A stretch of DNA of 64,000 nt from NCBI GenBank assembly GCA_947496185.1, contig CANMCD010000011.1, forward strand, positions 90,352 to 154,351. The letters run 5' to 3'. A program made the translations under genes and the position numbers. Position 1 is the first letter of the stretch; each line of letters begins with the position of its first letter. Positions 50,470 to 59,542 of this stretch are shown here, piece after piece. The notes beneath the pieces are model-generated. The model was not told the origin of the DNA and did no database searches. It worked only from the letters and a program-made list of their open reading frames with translations. The DNA is from an uncultured Tenacibaculum sp. (GTDB lineage Bacteria; Bacteroidota; Bacteroidia; Flavobacteriales; Flavobacteriaceae).

Positions 50470-52131
50470 ATGACTGAGTTTATTGTAAAAAGAGTAGGGA
50501 ATATTAGAAATGACGTTCTTTCGGGAATTACTGTTGCTTTGGCACTAGTACCTGAAGCAGTTGCTTTTGCTTTTGTTGCAGGTGTCGATCCATTAGTTGG
50601 GCTTTATGCGGCTTTTATGATCGGTTTAATTACCTCTATATTTGGTGGAAGACCGGGGATGATCTCAGGTGCCACTGGAGCGTTAGCTGTTGTAATGGTA
50701 AACCTAGTAAGTGAAGGAAATGCAATGGGAGCAGAAGGAGAAAACTTAGGTCTATATTATCTTTTTTTGACAGTAATATTAATGGGGGTTATCCAGATGT
50801 TAGCGGGGGTTTTTAAATTAGGTAAGTTTGTTCGACTTATTCCGCACCCAGTAATGATGGGATTTGTAAATGGGCTTGCTATTGTTATATTTTTGGCACA
50901 ATTAAAAATGTTTCCAGCTATAGCTCCAGAAGGAATTAGTTTTTGGAGTGATGCAGGTGCTTGGTTTACTGCTTTATTTTCAAATTCAGATTTTTGGATA
51001 ATGCTTTTGTTAGTAGGTATTACCATGCTTATCATGTGGGGACTACCAAAGATGAAACAAACTAAAAAATTACCAGAAGCTTTAATAGGGATTTTAGTAG
51101 TTTCTGCGATAGTAGTTTTTTCGGGGTTAGACGTAGCAACTGTTGGTTCATTTATACGAGATGGAGGAGGGAATGGATTAAAAGGAAGTTTACCAACACC
51201 CGTTATGGAAACTTTTTCTAAGATACCGATGAACATTGAAACCTTTACCTTCATATTTCCTTATGCATTAATATTGGCAGCAATAGGCTTAATCGAATCG
51301 TTAATGACACTTAATTTAATTGATGATTTAACCGAAACGAGAGGAGATTCTAACAGAGAATGTTTAGCGCAAGGAGGGGCTAATATAATTACAGGACTTT
51401 TCGGAGGAATGGGAGGTTGTGCTATGATTGGTCAATCAATAATAAATATTAAAGGTGGTGGTAGAGGTAGATTATCTGGTATCACAGCAGCCATTTTCTT
51501 ACTGATGTTTATCTTATTTGCTTCATCACTTATTGAGCAGGTTCCAATAGGAGCTTTAGTTGGAGTAATGTTTATGGTGGTAATAGGTACTTTTGCTTGG
51601 TCTAGTTTTAGAATAGCTAATAAGATTCCACGTACAGATCTATTTGTATTAATATTAGTGTCTTCTTTAACAGTTATTTTTGATTTGGCTGTGGCAGTTA
51701 TAGCAGGAGTTATCGTGAGTGCATTGGTGTTTTCTTGGGAAAATGCTAAAAAGATAAGAGCTAGAAAACGACTCAAAGATGACGGAACTAAAGTTTATGA
51801 AATTTGGGGACCATTATTTTTTGGAAGTATAACAACTTTCAATGAAAAATTTGATATTAAAAATGATCCTGAACAAATAGAAATAGATTTTGTAGAGTCA
51901 AGAGTATCTGATCATTCGGCAATTGAAGCTATCTTTAATTTGGTAGAAAAGTATAGAGCTGCAGGAAAGAATGTTAGACTAAAACATTTAAGTGAAGATT
52001 GTAAAATATTATTGTGTAAAGCGAGCCCCGTTTTTACAGAAGTTATAGAATATGCAATTGATGACCCTAGATACCATTTGGCTGCTAATCCTGAAAAGTT
52101 TTCAAAATCATTATCTGAATACCAATTTTAA
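50470..52131 (+). CDS. SulP-family anion transporter with STAS domain
   Basis: A 553-residue secondary transporter. The N-terminal two thirds hold 10-14 membrane helices with the SulP signatures LVGLYAAFMIGLITSIFGG and GRPGMISGATGALAVVMV (about residues 37-80) and the later ETRGDSNRECLAQGGANI (about 287-304). A cytoplasmic STAS domain occupies about residues 440-553 (PLFFGSITTFNEKF, IDFVESRVSDHSAIEAIFNL). SulP proteins carry sulfate, bicarbonate or dicarboxylates; substrate cannot be told here. It stands alone with its own promoter. Confidence 0.93.
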   Translation: MTEFIVKRVGNIRNDVLSGITVALALVPEAVAFAFVAGVDPLVGLYAAFMIGLITSIFGGRPGMISGATGALAVVMVNLVSEGNAMGAEGENLGLYYLFLTVILMGVIQMLAGVFKLGKFVRLIPHPVMMGFVNGLAIVIFLAQLKMFPAIAPEGISFWSDAGAWFTALFSNSDFWIMLLLVGITMLIMWGLPKMKQTKKLPEALIGILVVSAIVVFSGLDVATVGSFIRDGGGNGLKGSLPTPVMETFSKIPMNIETFTFIFPYALILAAIGLIESLMTLNLIDDLTETRGDSNRECLAQGGANIITGLFGGMGGCAMIGQSIINIKGGGRGRLSGITAAIFLLMFILFASSLIEQVPIGALVGVMFMVVIGTFAWSSFRIANKIPRTDLFVLILVSSLTVIFDLAVAVIAGVIVSALVFSWENAKKIRARKRLKDDGTKVYEIWGPLFFGSITTFNEKFDIKNDPEQIEIDFVESRVSDHSAIEAIFNLVEKYRAAGKNVRLKHLSEDCKILLCKASPVFTEVIEYAIDDPRYHLAANPEKFSKSLSEYQF

Positions 52132-52164
52132 ATAAAAACTAATCAGTTTTTATATCGATATATT

Positions 52165-52180
52165 TGTAACATTTGTTACA
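52165..52180. repeat. 16-bp dyad TGTAACA-TT-TGTTACA upstream of glmM
   Basis: A perfect 7-bp inverted repeat around TT, 34 bp after the SulP stop and 44 bp upstream of the glmM -7 box. It could be a regulator site; the stem has no U-tract suited to a terminator. Confidence 0.5.
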
Positions 52181-52223
52181 TCTAAACGTTCGATTCTAAA
52201 GAGTTTAATTACACAAATAGAAT

Positions 52224-52231
52224 TATATTTG
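52224..52231 (+). promoter_or_regulatory. -7 box of glmM (TATATTTG)
   Basis: TATATTTG ends 18 bp before ATG 52250, leader about 13 nt. No clear -33 element. Confidence 0.6.
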
Positions 52232-52249
52232 TGATATCAACAAAAAAAT

Positions 52250-53641
52250 ATGACATTAATTAAATCAATATCAGGAATACGTGGTACTATTGGTGGAAAA
52301 ATAAACGACAATTTAACTCCAGTTGACGCTGTTAAGTTTGCCGCCGCATATGGAACTTTTATTAAAAATAAGAATGCTGAGAAAGAAAAGATAAAAATAG
52401 TTATTGGTCGAGATGCTCGTATTTCTGGAAAAATGATTAGTAGTCTTGTGGCGAATACTCTAATAGGTTTAGGGATTGATGTGTTAGATTTAGGTTTGTC
52501 AACTACGCCTACTGTAGAAATAGCAGTACCTATTGAAAAAGCTGATGGAGGTATTATTTTGACAGCTTCACATAATCCAAAACAATGGAATGCCTTGAAG
52601 TTATTAAATGAAAAAGGGGAGTTTATAGATGGAGAAGACGGAGCAAAAGTATTGGAATTAGCAGAAGGGCAGGAGTTGGTTTTTGCAGAAGTTGATCAAT
52701 TAGGAAAATATAGAAAGAAGAAAAATTATATAAAAAAGCATATAAAAGAGGTTTTAAAACTTGACTTTATTAATAAAAAAGCGATCAAGAAAGCAAAGTT
52801 TAAAGTTGTGGTTGATGGTGTAAATTCTACAGGAGGAATTGCAGTGCCAATGCTTCTTAAAGAATTAGGCGTAAAATGTGTAGAACTGTATTGCGAACCT
52901 AATGGAGAATTTCCTCATAACCCAGAACCTTTAAAAGAGCACTTGACCGATATTTCTGAGCTTGTTGTTAAAAAGAAAGCAGATTTAGGAATTGTGGTTG
53001 ACCCTGATGTTGATCGTTTGGCTATTATTTCTGAAGACGGTTCAATGTTTGGTGAAGAATATACTTTAGTTGCTTGTGCTGATTATATTTTAGAACAAAA
53101 TGGAGGAGGTAATACTGTTTCAAATCTTTCTTCTTCAAGAGCTTTAAGAGATATTACCGAAAAATATGGAGGTAATTATACAGCCAGTGCAGTAGGCGAG
53201 GTAAATGTTGTAAAACAAATGAAAGGCACTGAAGCTATTATTGGTGGAGAAGGAAACGGAGGAATTATTTATCCTTCTTCTCATTATGGAAGAGATTCAT
53301 TGGTAGGAATAGCATTATTTCTGTCATTATTAGCTACAAGAAAAATGTCTTGTAAAGAATTAAGAGAGGGGTATCCTGCTTATTATATGAGTAAGAATAA
53401 AATAGCTTTAACACCTAAGATAAATGTAGATGATATTTTGGAAAAAATGGCTACAAAATATAAAGGCGAAGAAGTGAATACTATAGATGGAGTAAAGATA
53501 GATTTTGCAGAAGAGTGGGTACACTTGCGTAAGTCTAATACAGAACCAATCATTAGAATTTATACGGAAGCAAAAACCGAAGCTAAGGCAGATGAATTGG
53601 CTAAAAAGGTTTTTACAGAAATAGAAGAACTGGTAGGGTGA
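52250..53641 (+). CDS. glmM: Phosphoglucosamine mutase
   Basis: Interconverts glucosamine-6-phosphate and glucosamine-1-phosphate on the way to UDP-GlcNAc for peptidoglycan. The phospho-serine loop reads TASHNPKQWNALK (about residue 102), the metal loop DPDVDRLAI (about 248), the sugar loop GGEGNGGIIYP (about 330) and the phosphate loop RKSNTEPIIRIYTE (about 427), as in the alpha-phosphohexomutase family. Length 463 is standard. A phosphomannomutase activity cannot be excluded by eye. Own promoter; the downstream aminotransferase follows after 67 bp. Confidence 0.93.
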   Translation: MTLIKSISGIRGTIGGKINDNLTPVDAVKFAAAYGTFIKNKNAEKEKIKIVIGRDARISGKMISSLVANTLIGLGIDVLDLGLSTTPTVEIAVPIEKADGGIILTASHNPKQWNALKLLNEKGEFIDGEDGAKVLELAEGQELVFAEVDQLGKYRKKKNYIKKHIKEVLKLDFINKKAIKKAKFKVVVDGVNSTGGIAVPMLLKELGVKCVELYCEPNGEFPHNPEPLKEHLTDISELVVKKKADLGIVVDPDVDRLAIISEDGSMFGEEYTLVACADYILEQNGGGNTVSNLSSSRALRDITEKYGGNYTASAVGEVNVVKQMKGTEAIIGGEGNGGIIYPSSHYGRDSLVGIALFLSLLATRKMSCKELREGYPAYYMSKNKIALTPKINVDDILEKMATKYKGEEVNTIDGVKIDFAEEWVHLRKSNTEPIIRIYTEAKTEAKADELAKKVFTEIEELVG

Positions 53642-53708
53642 TAGTGTCTTTTTTACTTTAAAGCACTAAGATTTTTAGAAATAGGTTTGATCGTAAAGGA
53701 AGTAGCGT

Positions 53709-55172
53709 ATGGATTTGGAGAAATATTTTGAAAAATATAGAAATAATATTGTAGGAATACATCAAACATTTGAGTCTCCGTATGGGGAAAAAAGGCTGGT
53801 ATACACCGACTGGACAGCTAGTGGTCGATTGTATCGTGCTATAGAAGATAAATTGGTAAACGATTTTGGTCCATTTGTAGCTAATACTCATACCGAAACA
53901 TCTACTTCAGGAGCTGCAATGACTTTGGCATATCATAAAGCTAGGAAGATAATTAAGGCACACGTAAATGCAAATGAGGATGATGTTTTAATTACAGAAG
54001 GTTCAGGAATGACAGGAGTGATTAATAAGTTTCAAAGAATTCTCGGGCTCAAAATTTCTGAAAATTTTAAAGAATATACCCATATTCCAGAAGAAAAAAG
54101 ACCGATTGTTTTTATTACACATATGGAGCATCATTCCAATCAAACTTCTTGGTATGAGACGATTGCAGATGTAGAAGTAGTTCCTTGTAACGAACAAGGT
54201 TTAGTGTGTTTAGATACTTTTGAAAAAACGATACAAAAACACAAACATAGACCTATAAAAATTGCTTCAGTAATAGCAGCCTCTAATGTAACGGGTATAA
54301 AGACAGATTATCACAAGATTGCGGCATTAATTCATAAATACAATGGATTATGTTTTGTTGATTTTGCTTGTTCAGCTCCTTATGTTGATATTGATATGCA
54401 TCCCTCTAAAAAGGAAGAATATCTCGATGCCATATTTTTTTCACCGCATAAGTTTTTAGGAGGGCCAGGAAGCTCGGGGGTTCTTTTATTTCATAAAAAG
54501 TTATATAAAAATACGATACCTGATAATCCTGGAGGAGGAACAGTGACCTATACCAATCCATGGGGTGAGCATGATTATATTGATGATGTAGAAACTAGAG
54601 AAGATGGTGGTACGCCTGCTTTTTTACAAACTATAAAAATAGCGTTGTCTATTCAGTTAAAAGAAGCCATGGGAACGCTACAAATGTTTGAACGTGAAAA
54701 TGAAATAAATTCAGTAATATTTGATTGTTTAGAAAATATCGAAGGGGTAAAAATTTTAGCACCTAACCATAAAAATAGATTAAGTATTTTTTCGTTCTAT
54801 TTTGAAGCATATCATTTTAATTTGGTGGTAAAGTTACTAAATGATCGTTTTGGAATACAAACTAGAGGAGGTTGTTCATGTGCAGGTACCTATGGTCACT
54901 TTTTATTAAATGTAGATCAAAATACATCACATAAAATAAAAGACCAAATTTCAGAAGGGTGTAATACAGAAAAGCCAGGTTGGGTTCGATTATCTATTCA
55001 TCCTACTATAACGAATGAAGAGGTCGATTACATATGCAACTCATTGAAAACATTAGCCAATAATATAAAAGCATGGTCAAAAGATTACCGTTATGATCTG
55101 ATCAAAAATGACTATGTACATATATCAGTAGAACCAATCGAAAATAAACTAGTTACTAAATGGTTCTCTTAA
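53709..55172 (+). CDS. Class-V aminotransferase / cysteine desulfurase-like enzyme
   Basis: A 487-residue PLP enzyme of fold type I. The N-terminus (YTDWTASGRLYRAIEDKL, ANTHTETSTSGAAMT) and PLP lysine (FFSPHKFLGGPGSSGVLL, about residue 247) match a Bacteroidota subgroup of SufS/CsdA-like proteins. GGCSCAGTYGH (about 390-400) gives a cysteine pair near the position of the desulfurase active-site Cys. Whether it is a real desulfurase or a lyase/aminotransferase is unclear. It is 12 bp upstream of the M14 carboxypeptidase gene and co-transcribed. Confidence 0.88.
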   Translation: MDLEKYFEKYRNNIVGIHQTFESPYGEKRLVYTDWTASGRLYRAIEDKLVNDFGPFVANTHTETSTSGAAMTLAYHKARKIIKAHVNANEDDVLITEGSGMTGVINKFQRILGLKISENFKEYTHIPEEKRPIVFITHMEHHSNQTSWYETIADVEVVPCNEQGLVCLDTFEKTIQKHKHRPIKIASVIAASNVTGIKTDYHKIAALIHKYNGLCFVDFACSAPYVDIDMHPSKKEEYLDAIFFSPHKFLGGPGSSGVLLFHKKLYKNTIPDNPGGGTVTYTNPWGEHDYIDDVETREDGGTPAFLQTIKIALSIQLKEAMGTLQMFERENEINSVIFDCLENIEGVKILAPNHKNRLSIFSFYFEAYHFNLVVKLLNDRFGIQTRGGCSCAGTYGHFLLNVDQNTSHKIKDQISEGCNTEKPGWVRLSIHPTITNEEVDYICNSLKTLANNIKAWSKDYRYDLIKNDYVHISVEPIENKLVTKWFS

Positions 55173-55184
55173 TTAAAAGAACTT

Positions 55185-56237
55185 ATGAAGATATTAGATA
55201 AAACATTCTTAGAAAAAGAATATAGTAATTGTAAAGAAGAGAAAATAGTAGGGAGGTGGGTTACCTTTACTCAAATTGAAAGTTTATTTGAAGGCTTACC
55301 CGATCTTTTTGAAGTTAAGAATATTGGTACTTCTGAAAATGGCATACCTATAAATAAAATAGTATTTGGTAATGGTAAACGAAAAATACTTATATGGAGT
55401 CAAATGCATGGAAATGAAAGTACCGGTACTAAGGCTGTTTTTGACTTTATTAAGTTTTTAAAAAATAATCTTGATAATGAACTGACAACAGCAATTATTG
55501 ACAATACGCAGATACATATTATTCCCATGCTAAACCCTGACGGGGCATTGTTGTATACAAGAAAGAATGGTAATGGTATAGATTTGAATAGAGACGCTGT
55601 AGATTTAGTAGCGAAGGAAAGTAATATCTTACGTCAGATTTTGGAAGAAGTAAATCCTGAGTTTTGTTTTAATTTACACGATCAGCGTACAATTTTTGGT
55701 GTAGACGGTACTTCAAACCCGGCAACAATTTCTTTTTTAGCTCCTTCAGAAGAAATTTCAAGAAAAATAACTTCAGGAAGGATTCAAACAATGAATGTTA
55801 TTGTATCTATGAATCGTCTGTTGCAACAAATCATTCCAGGGCATATAGGACGTTATACAGATGAATTCTACCCAACTGCTACAGGAGATAATTTTCAAAA
55901 GTTAGGTCATAATACGATTTTGATAGAAGCAGGTCATTTTCCTGATGACTATGATAGAGAAAATGTGAGGATGTTTAACTTCTTTGCATTATTTCAAGGA
56001 GTGTATCATATAGCTACCAGTAGTGAGTTTACAATACATGAGGAGTATTTTGCAATACCAAATAATGTAAAGAACTTCTATGATGTAATTTATAGGTCAA
56101 AAAATAATAAAAAAGATATTGCTTTTCAGTATGTAGAAAAGATAGAAAATGATACATTTGTGCTCGATTTAAAGAAAGAGAAAGAAGGTAATTTATCATT
56201 ATATCATGGCCATAAAGAATTTAATAAAAATACATAG
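55185..56237 (+). CDS. M14-family zinc carboxypeptidase-like protein
   Basis: A 350-residue protein of the M14 family without signal peptide. Zinc ligands are visible in MHGNEST (HxxE, about residue 75) and NLHDQRT (about 165); substrate-site residues are in PMLNPDGALLYTRKNGNGIDLNRD (about 114-139, split over the loop), and the catalytic Glu lies in LIEAGHFPDD (about 248). It resembles the succinylglutamate desuccinylase/carboxypeptidase branch. Cytoplasmic location and pairing with a PLP enzyme suggest amino-acid derivative breakdown, which is inference. Confidence 0.88.
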   Translation: MKILDKTFLEKEYSNCKEEKIVGRWVTFTQIESLFEGLPDLFEVKNIGTSENGIPINKIVFGNGKRKILIWSQMHGNESTGTKAVFDFIKFLKNNLDNELTTAIIDNTQIHIIPMLNPDGALLYTRKNGNGIDLNRDAVDLVAKESNILRQILEEVNPEFCFNLHDQRTIFGVDGTSNPATISFLAPSEEISRKITSGRIQTMNVIVSMNRLLQQIIPGHIGRYTDEFYPTATGDNFQKLGHNTILIEAGHFPDDYDRENVRMFNFFALFQGVYHIATSSEFTIHEEYFAIPNNVKNFYDVIYRSKNNKKDIAFQYVEKIENDTFVLDLKKEKEGNLSLYHGHKEFNKNT

Positions 56238-56317
56238 TATTTGAATTTATGTTAATGAAAATTTATTAAAATTAAAAAAAAACCATATTTTAGCAATATT
56301 ACTTGAATAAAAACAAA

Positions 56318-56797
56318 ATGAAAAAATTTGTACTGGACGAAATAGATCATCAGATCTTGGATATTTTAATTGAGAATGCGCGAACACCATTTACAGATAT
56401 AGCAAAGAAATTGTTAGTGTCTGCAGGTACCATACACGTTCGTGTGAAAAAAATGGAGGATGAAGGAATTATTGAAGGTTCTACATTGACATTAAATTAT
56501 GAAAAGATGGGATATTCTTTCATAGCTCATGTAGGAGTTTTCTTAGAAAAAACATCCATGACTCAGCACGTTTTAGATAACTTGAGGCTTATACCTAATG
56601 TTACGGTTGCTTACGTTACTGCAGGAAAGTATAATATTTTCTGTAAAGTAAGAGCAAGAAGTACAAACGATGCTAAAGATATTATCTATAGAATAGACGA
56701 TATCCATGGAGTTAATAGAACTGAAACTATGATATCACTAGAAGAAAGTATTAATGATAAAAAGCGTTTAATGCACGCGATTTTTCAAGAAATTTAA
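56318..56797 (+). CDS. Lrp/AsnC-family transcription regulator
   Basis: A 159-residue regulator: N-terminal winged helix-turn-helix (IDHQILDILIENARTPFTDI, then AKKLLVSAGTIHVRVKKME) and a C-terminal RAM ligand domain (about 70-159, with VTAGKYNIFCKVRARST and GVNRTETMISLEE). This variant is very well conserved in flavobacteria. ATG 56318 (MKKFVLDEID) is chosen; the TTG at 56303 adds five residues without support. It lies 80 bp after the carboxypeptidase gene and may sense an amino acid linked to the flanking PLP enzymes. Confidence 0.93.
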   Translation: MKKFVLDEIDHQILDILIENARTPFTDIAKKLLVSAGTIHVRVKKMEDEGIIEGSTLTLNYEKMGYSFIAHVGVFLEKTSMTQHVLDNLRLIPNVTVAYVTAGKYNIFCKVRARSTNDAKDIIYRIDDIHGVNRTETMISLEESINDKKRLMHAIFQEI

Positions 56798-56818
56798 TTT
56801 CTTCTTTTACTACTAATT

Positions 56819-56872
56819 AAGCCCATGTTGATATTTTTCACTAAAGATGGAAAAAGTTAACATGGGCTTTAT
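56819..56872 (+). terminator. Stem-loop after the Lrp gene
   Basis: AAGCCCATGTT (56819-56829) pairs perfectly with AACATGGGCTT (56859-56869), 22 bp after the Lrp stop. The U-tract is short. Confidence 0.7.
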
Positions 56873-57275
56873 AATATAAGATAATAAACTTAGTTTTTTA
56901 TTTGTTTTTTAATACTCACCTTATGAAAGTTTCATAAGGATTTTATAGTAGTATTCTATTACTAGAATTAAGTTAAGAGAATTTCTTATTTTCAACATAG
57001 TCTATCACTAAGGTTGTAATAAACCCCCTGTACAATATAATTTCTAGTGCAGTGCTGTAGTGATATGAAATTGTAATTGATATTTTTAATAGATGTTTAA
57101 GGTGTAATTGCCTTGCATATAACTGTAAGATAAATCTTTTACTATTGTTACTTAGTTTTCAATAGTTTTTAAGCTTTATATAAGCTTTGATGTTAAAAAA
57201 TAAAGATTTATCTTTTAAAGATAGAAAAAGAAGAATAGTTATTAACCATTCACAAAATTTAAATTTAATAATGTT
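56873..57275. other. Intergenic region before the PLP decarboxylase
   Basis: About 400 bp of AT-rich DNA with no ORF and no clear promoter box. The decarboxylase promoter must lie here. Confidence 0.5.
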
Positions 57276-58709
57276 ATGAGTGCTCATTTTGATTTGTCAA
57301 AAGAAGAGATGAAATCCTATGGATATAAAATAGTTGATTTGATAGCCGAACATTGGGGGAATATCGAATCAAAAAAACCTTTATTAAAGGCTTCTAGAGA
57401 AGAAATGGATGATATTTTTTTACAAGAAGCACCAGAAGAGGGAATGCCTGCAGAAGAAGTATTAAACTTTGTTATGAAGAATGTAATTGCGGATAGTGCA
57501 GGAATGTCACACCCCAAGGTATATTCATTTGTTCCTGGTCCAAGTAATTTTATAAGCGCAATGGCCGATGGTTTAGCAAGTGGTTTTAATATTTTTTCAA
57601 GTATTTGGATGATTTCCCCATCAGCAGCAGAGTTGGAAATTGTAACAATGAATTGGTTGTTGAAAATGTTTAATTTTCCTATTCAAAAAGGAGGGGGAAT
57701 TTTTACCAGTGGGGGGTCTATGGCAAATTTAACCGCTTTAGCTACAGCAAGACGTATAAAGTGTGGTGATGATTTTTCAAAAGCAGTAATCTATTTATCA
57801 GATCAGGCACACTCTTCAAACATAAAGGCAATAAGGGTTTTAGGCTTTAAAAAAGAACAAATAAGGGTGTTACCTACTGATTTGGAATTTAGAATAAGTA
57901 TTAATAAATTAAAAAATGCCATTGCTAAAGATAAACTAGAAGGGTTACAGCCTTTTTGTTTTATCGCTTCAGCCGGTACAACCAATACAGGAACCGTTGA
58001 TCCATTAGATGCTATAGCAGATATTTGTGAAGAAGAAGAAATTTGGATGCATGTTGATGGTGCTTATGGAGGGGCAGCAATATTGTCTGAAAAAGGTGCT
58101 AGAGAACTAAAAGGAATTGAAAGAGCAGATTCGTTGACTGTAGATCCACATAAATGGTTTTATCAACCGTATGAAATAGGTTGTTTACTAGTAAAAGATG
58201 CTTCGTGGTTGAGTAATACGTTTAGTGAGAAACCAGAATACCTACGGGATATTGAAGGGAATGAATCTGAAATTAATTTTTATGATTATGGTATTCAATT
58301 AACGCGTCGTTTTAGGGCTTTAAAATTTTATATGTCGATAAAGACATACGGGTTAAATACATTTAAAAAAGCAGTAAGTTATAATATTGATTTAGCCGAT
58401 AAGGTTGAAAAAATGCTTCGTAAAAGCAAAAACTGGGAAATAATTTCTCCTGCAACATTAGCTGTAATTAACTTTAGGTATAACCCAATTCATTTAGATT
58501 TGACAGAAAAAGAGTTGGATGTATTAAATCAAAAAATATCAGATAAAGTTATGGACTCTGGGGAAGCCTTGTTAGTGACTACGATATTAAATAAACAAGT
58601 AGTACTAAGAATGTGTTTGATAAATCCAAAAACTACTTTTGAAGATGTTAGAGGAACATTTTTATTGTGTAATTCTTATGCTGAAAAGATACTGAGTGAA
58701 GGAAAATAA
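57276..58709 (+). CDS. PLP-dependent amino-acid decarboxylase (group II)
   Basis: A 477-residue enzyme of the aromatic-L-amino-acid/glutamate decarboxylase family. The N-terminal helix pair (YGYKIVDLIAEHWGNIESKKPL), HPKVYSFVPGPSNFISAMAD, GGIFTSGGSMANLTAL (about 142-157), the Asp pocket HVDGAYGGAA (about 255) and the PLP lysine VDPHKWFYQPYEIG (about 295) are all present. Substrate (tryptophan, tyrosine, DOPA or another acid) cannot be told. It stands alone, upstream of a strong bidirectional terminator. Confidence 0.92.
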   Translation: MSAHFDLSKEEMKSYGYKIVDLIAEHWGNIESKKPLLKASREEMDDIFLQEAPEEGMPAEEVLNFVMKNVIADSAGMSHPKVYSFVPGPSNFISAMADGLASGFNIFSSIWMISPSAAELEIVTMNWLLKMFNFPIQKGGGIFTSGGSMANLTALATARRIKCGDDFSKAVIYLSDQAHSSNIKAIRVLGFKKEQIRVLPTDLEFRISINKLKNAIAKDKLEGLQPFCFIASAGTTNTGTVDPLDAIADICEEEEIWMHVDGAYGGAAILSEKGARELKGIERADSLTVDPHKWFYQPYEIGCLLVKDASWLSNTFSEKPEYLRDIEGNESEINFYDYGIQLTRRFRALKFYMSIKTYGLNTFKKAVSYNIDLADKVEKMLRKSKNWEIISPATLAVINFRYNPIHLDLTEKELDVLNQKISDKVMDSGEALLVTTILNKQVVLRMCLINPKTTFEDVRGTFLLCNSYAEKILSEGK

Positions 58710-58768
58710 ATTGGCTTGCGTATTCGTATACACGGTCTAACTATGTTTTTTAATGTGTAGTTTATAAT

Positions 58769-58804
58769 AAAAAACCCCGATGATTAAAGTCATCGGGGTT
58801 TTTT
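58769..58804. terminator. Strong bidirectional terminator
   Basis: AAAAAACCCCGATGA (58769-58783) pairs perfectly with TCATCGGGGTTTTTT (58790-58804) around a 6-nt loop. It has a U-tract on both strands and lies between the convergent decarboxylase and SPOR genes. Confidence 0.92.
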
Positions 58805-58840
58805 ATATAATGGTAAAATATAAATATCGTTTATATTTCC

Positions 58841-59491
58841 TTAATGATGTATTTTTTGTCTTTTGCCGTTTACATAAGAAGCAACAAAAGCATCGCTAAA
58901 ACCAATAGATACCAGCTCATTTTTTAAGTTTTTTGCTTCACTTAATGAGGTATATAGACCAATTGAGTATTTGAAAAAACCATCTGTTGGAACGACAATA
59001 CTCGGAATTAAATTTTTAGATAATAAAGCTTGTTTTCTTTGTGAAAATACGCCAATTTGTACCGAATATATTGTTTTTCCTTTAGTATTCTTAGCTACAT
59101 TATTAGTAGCTTTATTTACATCATAAGAACCAGAACTATTAGAGGTAGACGAAGCACGATTAGATCCTGAACGTCTCAATCTTTTTAAGCTATCAATAAC
59201 GCGTCTTGCTTCTTTAGCTTTAATAGCGGTGATATTAATTTCTTTTTTGTCTGTTTCGTCATCTTTTTTGTTATCATCATCAAAAGCACCCGTACTAAAT
59301 AATACAATAACACCTATTGCGATTCCTAAAAGAGAACCAAGGATAATGGAAATTGATCTTGATTTTTGTTTAAATGTACTATGTTCTTCATGTAATTGGT
59401 TAAATTCATTTTCGATCTGCTCTTTTTTATGTTTCGCTTCTTCAATATCACTTAGTAGTAATTCATAATTGTCTTCTTCTATAAAGGGCAT
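58841..59491 (-). CDS. SPOR-domain membrane protein
   Basis: A 216-residue bitopic protein. A charged coiled coil (about 8-42), a membrane helix (SIILGSLLGIAIGVIVLFST, about 49-68), a Lys/Asp/Ser-rich linker and a C-terminal SPOR domain (about 138-210, YSVQIGVFSQRKQAL..YSIGLYTSLSEAKNLKNEL) are visible. SPOR domains bind denuded peptidoglycan and often mark the division site. The coiled coil would be cytoplasmic. Own promoter. Function in division or envelope maintenance is inferred from the domain. Confidence 0.88.
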   Translation of the reverse strand: MPFIEEDNYELLLSDIEEAKHKKEQIENEFNQLHEEHSTFKQKSRSISIILGSLLGIAIGVIVLFSTGAFDDDNKKDDETDKKEINITAIKAKEARRVIDSLKRLRRSGSNRASSTSNSSGSYDVNKATNNVAKNTKGKTIYSVQIGVFSQRKQALLSKNLIPSIVVPTDGFFKYSIGLYTSLSEAKNLKNELVSIGFSDAFVASYVNGKRQKIHH

Positions 59492-59518
59492 ATTTAAGGA
59501 TTTAAATTAAAATTATAA

Positions 59519-59526
59519 CAAAAATA
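59519..59526 (-). promoter_or_regulatory. -7 box of the SPOR gene (TATTTTTG)
   Basis: The minus strand reads TATTTTTG 27 bp before ATG 59491, in the 51-bp gap after the oxidoreductase stop. Confidence 0.55.
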
Positions 59527-59542
59527 TATAAATCTTTTCTTA